A stretch of 64,000 bases of DNA from Pseudomonas sp. S09G 359 (lineage in GTDB: Bacteria; Pseudomonadota; Gammaproteobacteria; Pseudomonadales; Pseudomonadaceae), in the NCBI RefSeq assembly GCF_002843605.1, contig NZ_CP025263.1:1184501-1248500 (forward strand). Direction: 5' to 3'. The notes beneath the pieces are model-generated. The model was not told the DNA's origin and did no database searches. It saw only the letters and a program-made list of their open reading frames with translations. The position numbers and the translations under genes were made by a program. Shown here piece after piece: positions 61,274 to 64,000 of the stretch (position 1 is its first letter; every line of letters starts with the position of its first letter).

Positions 61274-61368
61274 AAATGTGGGAGGGGGCTTGCCCCCGAT
61301 GAGGGTGTGTCAGTGAGTGCATCTGTAACTGACCCACCCTCATCGGGGGCAAGCCCCCTCCCACATTT
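61274..61368. repeat. BIME, type B
   Basis: Inverted pair GTGGGAGGGGGCTTGCCCCC / complement, bounded by AATGTGGGAG and CTCCCACATT. Inner arms TGTGTCAGT / ACTGACCCA pair partly. Confidence 0.9.
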
Positions 61369-61459
61369 GATCTTCATACATCAGGTAGATATCAGCCTGC
61401 TTTTGATCTTGCTTTTGCTCTGGCTTGTGATCTTGACCTCAGGCGCCCCGTTAACCACG

Positions 61460-61695
61460 CTGGCCGAAAACAGGTAGTACGGAGCGGGTAAACCGGCAGG
61501 ACGCCGGTTTAGCCGCGACGGGGCAGGGACGCCCCGTCGCGGCGGCCCGCGGAGTAGTACCTGTTTTCGGGCACACCGAGCCTAGGCGAGGTGCCGAGTG
61601 GTGGGGCAAGAGCGTTTTGCTTACTTTTGCGCTCTTCAAAAGTGAGCCGCTGTAAGAGCGGAACCATAACCCGCCGTTATCCAAATAACGGATAT
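61460..61695 (-). repeat. Structured ~235-bp Pseudomonas repeat element
   Basis: An outer stem (61466-61480 with 61554-61568, 14 of 15 pairs) encloses two strong hairpins: 61489-61497/61503-61511 (9 bp) and 61513-61524/61531-61542 (12 bp, perfect). More hairpins follow (61620 region; 61674-61691). I recall near-identical stretches scattered in intergenic regions of fluorescent pseudomonads. A 93-codon open frame on the minus strand here is probably not a gene. The 61696-61876 remainder holds a C10A9 tract and no gene. Confidence 0.65.
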
Positions 61696-61876
61696 GTACA
61701 CCACCCCCCCCCCAAAAAAAAAGCCAAGCCAAGCCTCTGTCGCCAATAAACCGTCACCAAAATCCCCGTATTTCTTGGGTGCGCTCCCCCCAACTCCCAG
61801 CTAATCTGCTTAACTCAAATACTCCATTAAAATGGATATTTTTTTGACACAAAGTCAGCAGTTGCCAGGAAAGCAT

Positions 61877-64000
61877 ATGACAAAGGGACGTAGTGGCAGA
61901 GAAAGGCGAACGCTGCCAGAGGGCACTGCAATGAGCTGGCGCCACACGTTTCAAACCCGCATTGCCGGGGTCTTAGCGCTATTACTGCTGGTGGTCGTCG
62001 CCGCGACTTATTTTGCCGTCAAGGCCGCCACCTCCCGTGCTGTGGAAAACCAGGCCCAAGTCCAACTCAAAACCGGTAGCCAAGTGTTCGAACGCCTGCT
62101 CGACCTGCGTGGCCGCCGCCTGCAATACGGCCTCGACTGGCTGACTGTCGACGGCCCATTCAAACAGGCCGTGGCCAACGGCCAGACCGTGCCCATTCTG
62201 GCCGCCCTGCGCCGACATGGCACCGGCATCCGCGCCAGTGAAGTGTTTGTGCTGGGCCTGGATGGCAAGGTCATGGTCAGCACCTTGCCCATCCTCACTC
62301 GCGGCCAGTCCTTCCCATATGACGACGCCCTGCGCCACGCGCGGCGCAGCGGTTTGCAGATGCTGATCGTGGCCATGGACGGTCGCCCCTACCTGCTGGT
62401 GCAGGACGAAGTGCTCGACCCATTGCCCATCGCGCGGGTGGTGATGGGCTTTCCCATGGACAAGCTGTTCGCCAATGAACTGCGCTCCATGAGCAACCTG
62501 GAGGTGTCGTTCCTCAGCGTGCAAAACGGCACGCCCGGTCCGTTGTCCAGCACCCAGCCTGATGCCTATCAGGCCGCTACCCTCAGCTTGCTGCGCGAGG
62601 GGCACCGCAACCCCGAGCCACAGATCGACCAGTTTTACGGTGAACGCGTGCTCAGCCAGGTGCTATCACTGGCCAACACCGGCGATGGCGATGAAGTGCG
62701 GGTGTTGCTGCAGAGCCCGCTGGACCACGCCCTGGAATCCTTTGCGCCACTGGACCGGCAGTTCCTCGGGATTGCCCTGGCCGTGCTGGTGGTGTCGTTG
62801 GGCGGCGCGCTGTTCCTGGCGCGTCGCGTATCGCGGCCGTTGAATGCGCTGGTGGAGGCCGCCGGGCGTATCGGCGCTGGTGATTACCGCACGCCGGTGC
62901 GGGTGCGCAGCCACGACGAGTTCGGCTTGCTGGCCCGCGCCTTCAACGCCATGCAAAGCGGCATCGCGGTGCGCGAGCGGCAATTGGCGCATAACGCCTT
63001 GCATGATCCGCTCACCGGCCTGCCCAACCGCGCCTTGGCCATGGAGCGCCTGGGCAGCGCGATCAGTGCGCGACGGCCGGTGGTGTTGCTGTACCTGGGG
63101 ATCGAGAACTACCGGGCGATCAACGAAGGTTTCGGCCCCGAGGGCGTCGAGGAGATGATGCGCGAAGCCAGCCGCTGCCTGTCCATGAGCCTGCTGGCCA
63201 GCGACACCGCAGCCCGCATCACCGGCAGCGAGTTCCTGCTGTTGCTGGAAAATACCGAGATTGACCGCGCAGTGGCACGCGCCGACCGCCTCTATGCACT
63301 GCTCACTGAACCCCAGCGCATCGGCAACGACGAACTGCGCCACGAAGTGAGCATCGGCATCGCCGCGTATCCCGCCGACGGCCAGCAGGTGGAAGAGTTG
63401 ATCAGCCGCGCGGCCATCGCCCGGCATGATGCGGCGTCGCTTCCCGGCCATCTGCAGATCTACCAGCAGGACCGCGACCTCGCCCACCAGCGCCAGATCA
63501 CCCTGATCCGCGACTTGCGCCGGGCCGCTGCAGAAGGCGAGTTGTACCTGTGTTACCAGCCCAAGCTCGACCTCAAGCACGGCCATGTGCTCCAGGCCGA
63601 AGCCCTGTTGCGCTGGCAACACCCCACGCTCGGGCTGGTGTCGCCCGCCGAATTTATCCCCTTGGCCGAGCGCACCGGCAGCATGGGCGGGCTGACACTC
63701 TGGGTGATAGAAGAAGCCATCCGCCAGATCGGCGAGTGGGGGCAACGTGGCATGCATATTCAGTTGTCGGTGAATATCTCGGTGGACGACCTGGCCGATG
63801 ACGACCTGGCGATTCGCGTCACCACCTTGCTCACGCAGTATGGCGTGCAGGCCCAGCAGCTGATTTTCGAGATCACCGAAAGCGCGATCATGCATAACCC
63901 GCAGCAGGCCCTCAGCGTGCTGGAGCAACTGCGCGGTTGCGGTATCAGCCTGTCGGTGGATGATTTCGGCACTGGCTATTCTTCGCTGGCGCAATTGCAG
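61877..64000 (+). CDS. Membrane GGDEF/EAL protein, degenerate GGDEF (3' end outside window)
   Basis: A cyclic-di-GMP protein of 708 visible codons. TM1 (~29-50, RIAGVLALLLLVVVAATYFAV), a periplasmic sensor domain of ~240 residues, TM2 (~294-315), HAMP (to ~365), GGDEF domain (~380-540) with TGSEF in place of GGDEF, and an EAL domain with intact EALLRW and DDFGTGYSS. It is probably a phosphodiesterase or a c-di-GMP receptor rather than a cyclase. The start is the ATG at 61877, with AGGA 6 bases upstream; an ATG at 61931 is the alternative. The frame has no stop before the window edge. Confidence 0.9.
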   Translation, partial: MTKGRSGRERRTLPEGTAMSWRHTFQTRIAGVLALLLLVVVAATYFAVKAATSRAVENQAQVQLKTGSQVFERLLDLRGRRLQYGLDWLTVDGPFKQAVANGQTVPILAALRRHGTGIRASEVFVLGLDGKVMVSTLPILTRGQSFPYDDALRHARRSGLQMLIVAMDGRPYLLVQDEVLDPLPIARVVMGFPMDKLFANELRSMSNLEVSFLSVQNGTPGPLSSTQPDAYQAATLSLLREGHRNPEPQIDQFYGERVLSQVLSLANTGDGDEVRVLLQSPLDHALESFAPLDRQFLGIALAVLVVSLGGALFLARRVSRPLNALVEAAGRIGAGDYRTPVRVRSHDEFGLLARAFNAMQSGIAVRERQLAHNALHDPLTGLPNRALAMERLGSAISARRPVVLLYLGIENYRAINEGFGPEGVEEMMREASRCLSMSLLASDTAARITGSEFLLLLENTEIDRAVARADRLYALLTEPQRIGNDELRHEVSIGIAAYPADGQQVEELISRAAIARHDAASLPGHLQIYQQDRDLAHQRQITLIRDLRRAAAEGELYLCYQPKLDLKHGHVLQAEALLRWQHPTLGLVSPAEFIPLAERTGSMGGLTLWVIEEAIRQIGEWGQRGMHIQLSVNISVDDLADDDLAIRVTTLLTQYGVQAQQLIFEITESAIMHNPQQALSVLEQLRGCGISLSVDDFGTGYSSLAQLQ

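Noticed and set aside
61451..61732. 93-codon minus-strand open frame in the structured repeat
   Set aside because: It lies in a repeated non-coding element, has odd composition, and its start lies in the homopolymer region.

Overview
The window is a 64 kb stretch of a Pseudomonas chromosome, most like the P. fluorescens group. The base composition is GC-rich. The housekeeping proteins (ValS, LepA, Era, PepA, LptF/G, CmoA/B) are close to Pseudomonas types, and the intergenic spaces hold the REP/BIME palindromes (GTGGGAGCGGGCTTGCTCGCG and relatives) typical of that group. No rRNA, tRNA, IS element, prophage or CRISPR array was recognised. Both edges cut a gene: a TonB-dependent receptor on the left and a GGDEF/EAL protein on the right.

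Layout. 0-4 kb: the end of a TonB-dependent siderophore receptor, a three-copy tandem repeat made from its 3' end plus the spacer, and a DacB-type penicillin-binding protein. 3.9-8 kb: homogentisate catabolism, with hmgR divergent from hmgA-fahA-maiA. 8-11.7 kb: a SirB1-like protein, a Leu/Phe/Val-dehydrogenase-like protein whose catalytic lysine is a threonine, yebG under a LexA box, psiE and a DUF3509 gene. 12-15.8 kb: serine catabolism (sdaA-sdaC with a divergent LysR gene). 16-18.9 kb: an HPF/RaiA-like ribosome factor and a DHA2-type drug exporter with its LysR regulator. 18.9-26.7 kb: iron uptake. fecI-fecR-fecA lies on one side of a Fur box. On the other side are a DUF3649/PepSY/DUF3325 membrane trio and a second ECF sigma/FecR pair that has no receptor beside it.

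26.7-49.3 kb is mostly core genome: a membrane-anchored glutaredoxin, yejK and an HU gene, rlmF, valS-(unknown)-holC-pepA, lptF-lptG, lepA-lepB-rnc-era-recO-pdxJ, a Tat-exported multicopper oxidase coupled to tadA, cmoB/cmoA, a YhhN protein and a chagasin-type protease inhibitor. A second-type Lon protease follows at 49.5-51.9 kb. The joint between lptG and lepA puts together two gene blocks that, as I recall, lie apart in P. aeruginosa and P. putida.

The accessory locus at 52-61 kb is the most interesting part. An FCD-family GntR regulator with two winged-helix domains faces an eight-gene set: amidase, NodB-fold deacetylase/imidase, MFS carrier, two SDR dehydrogenases, a 99-aa unknown protein, a COG0523 metal-chaperone GTPase, and a solute-binding-like protein with no signal peptide. 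The intergenic region holds two pairs of palindromes, both spaced 17 bp centre to centre. The best reading is a metal-dependent cyclic-imide or amide catabolic pathway. The window ends with a large structured repeat and an EAL protein whose GGDEF motif is degenerate.
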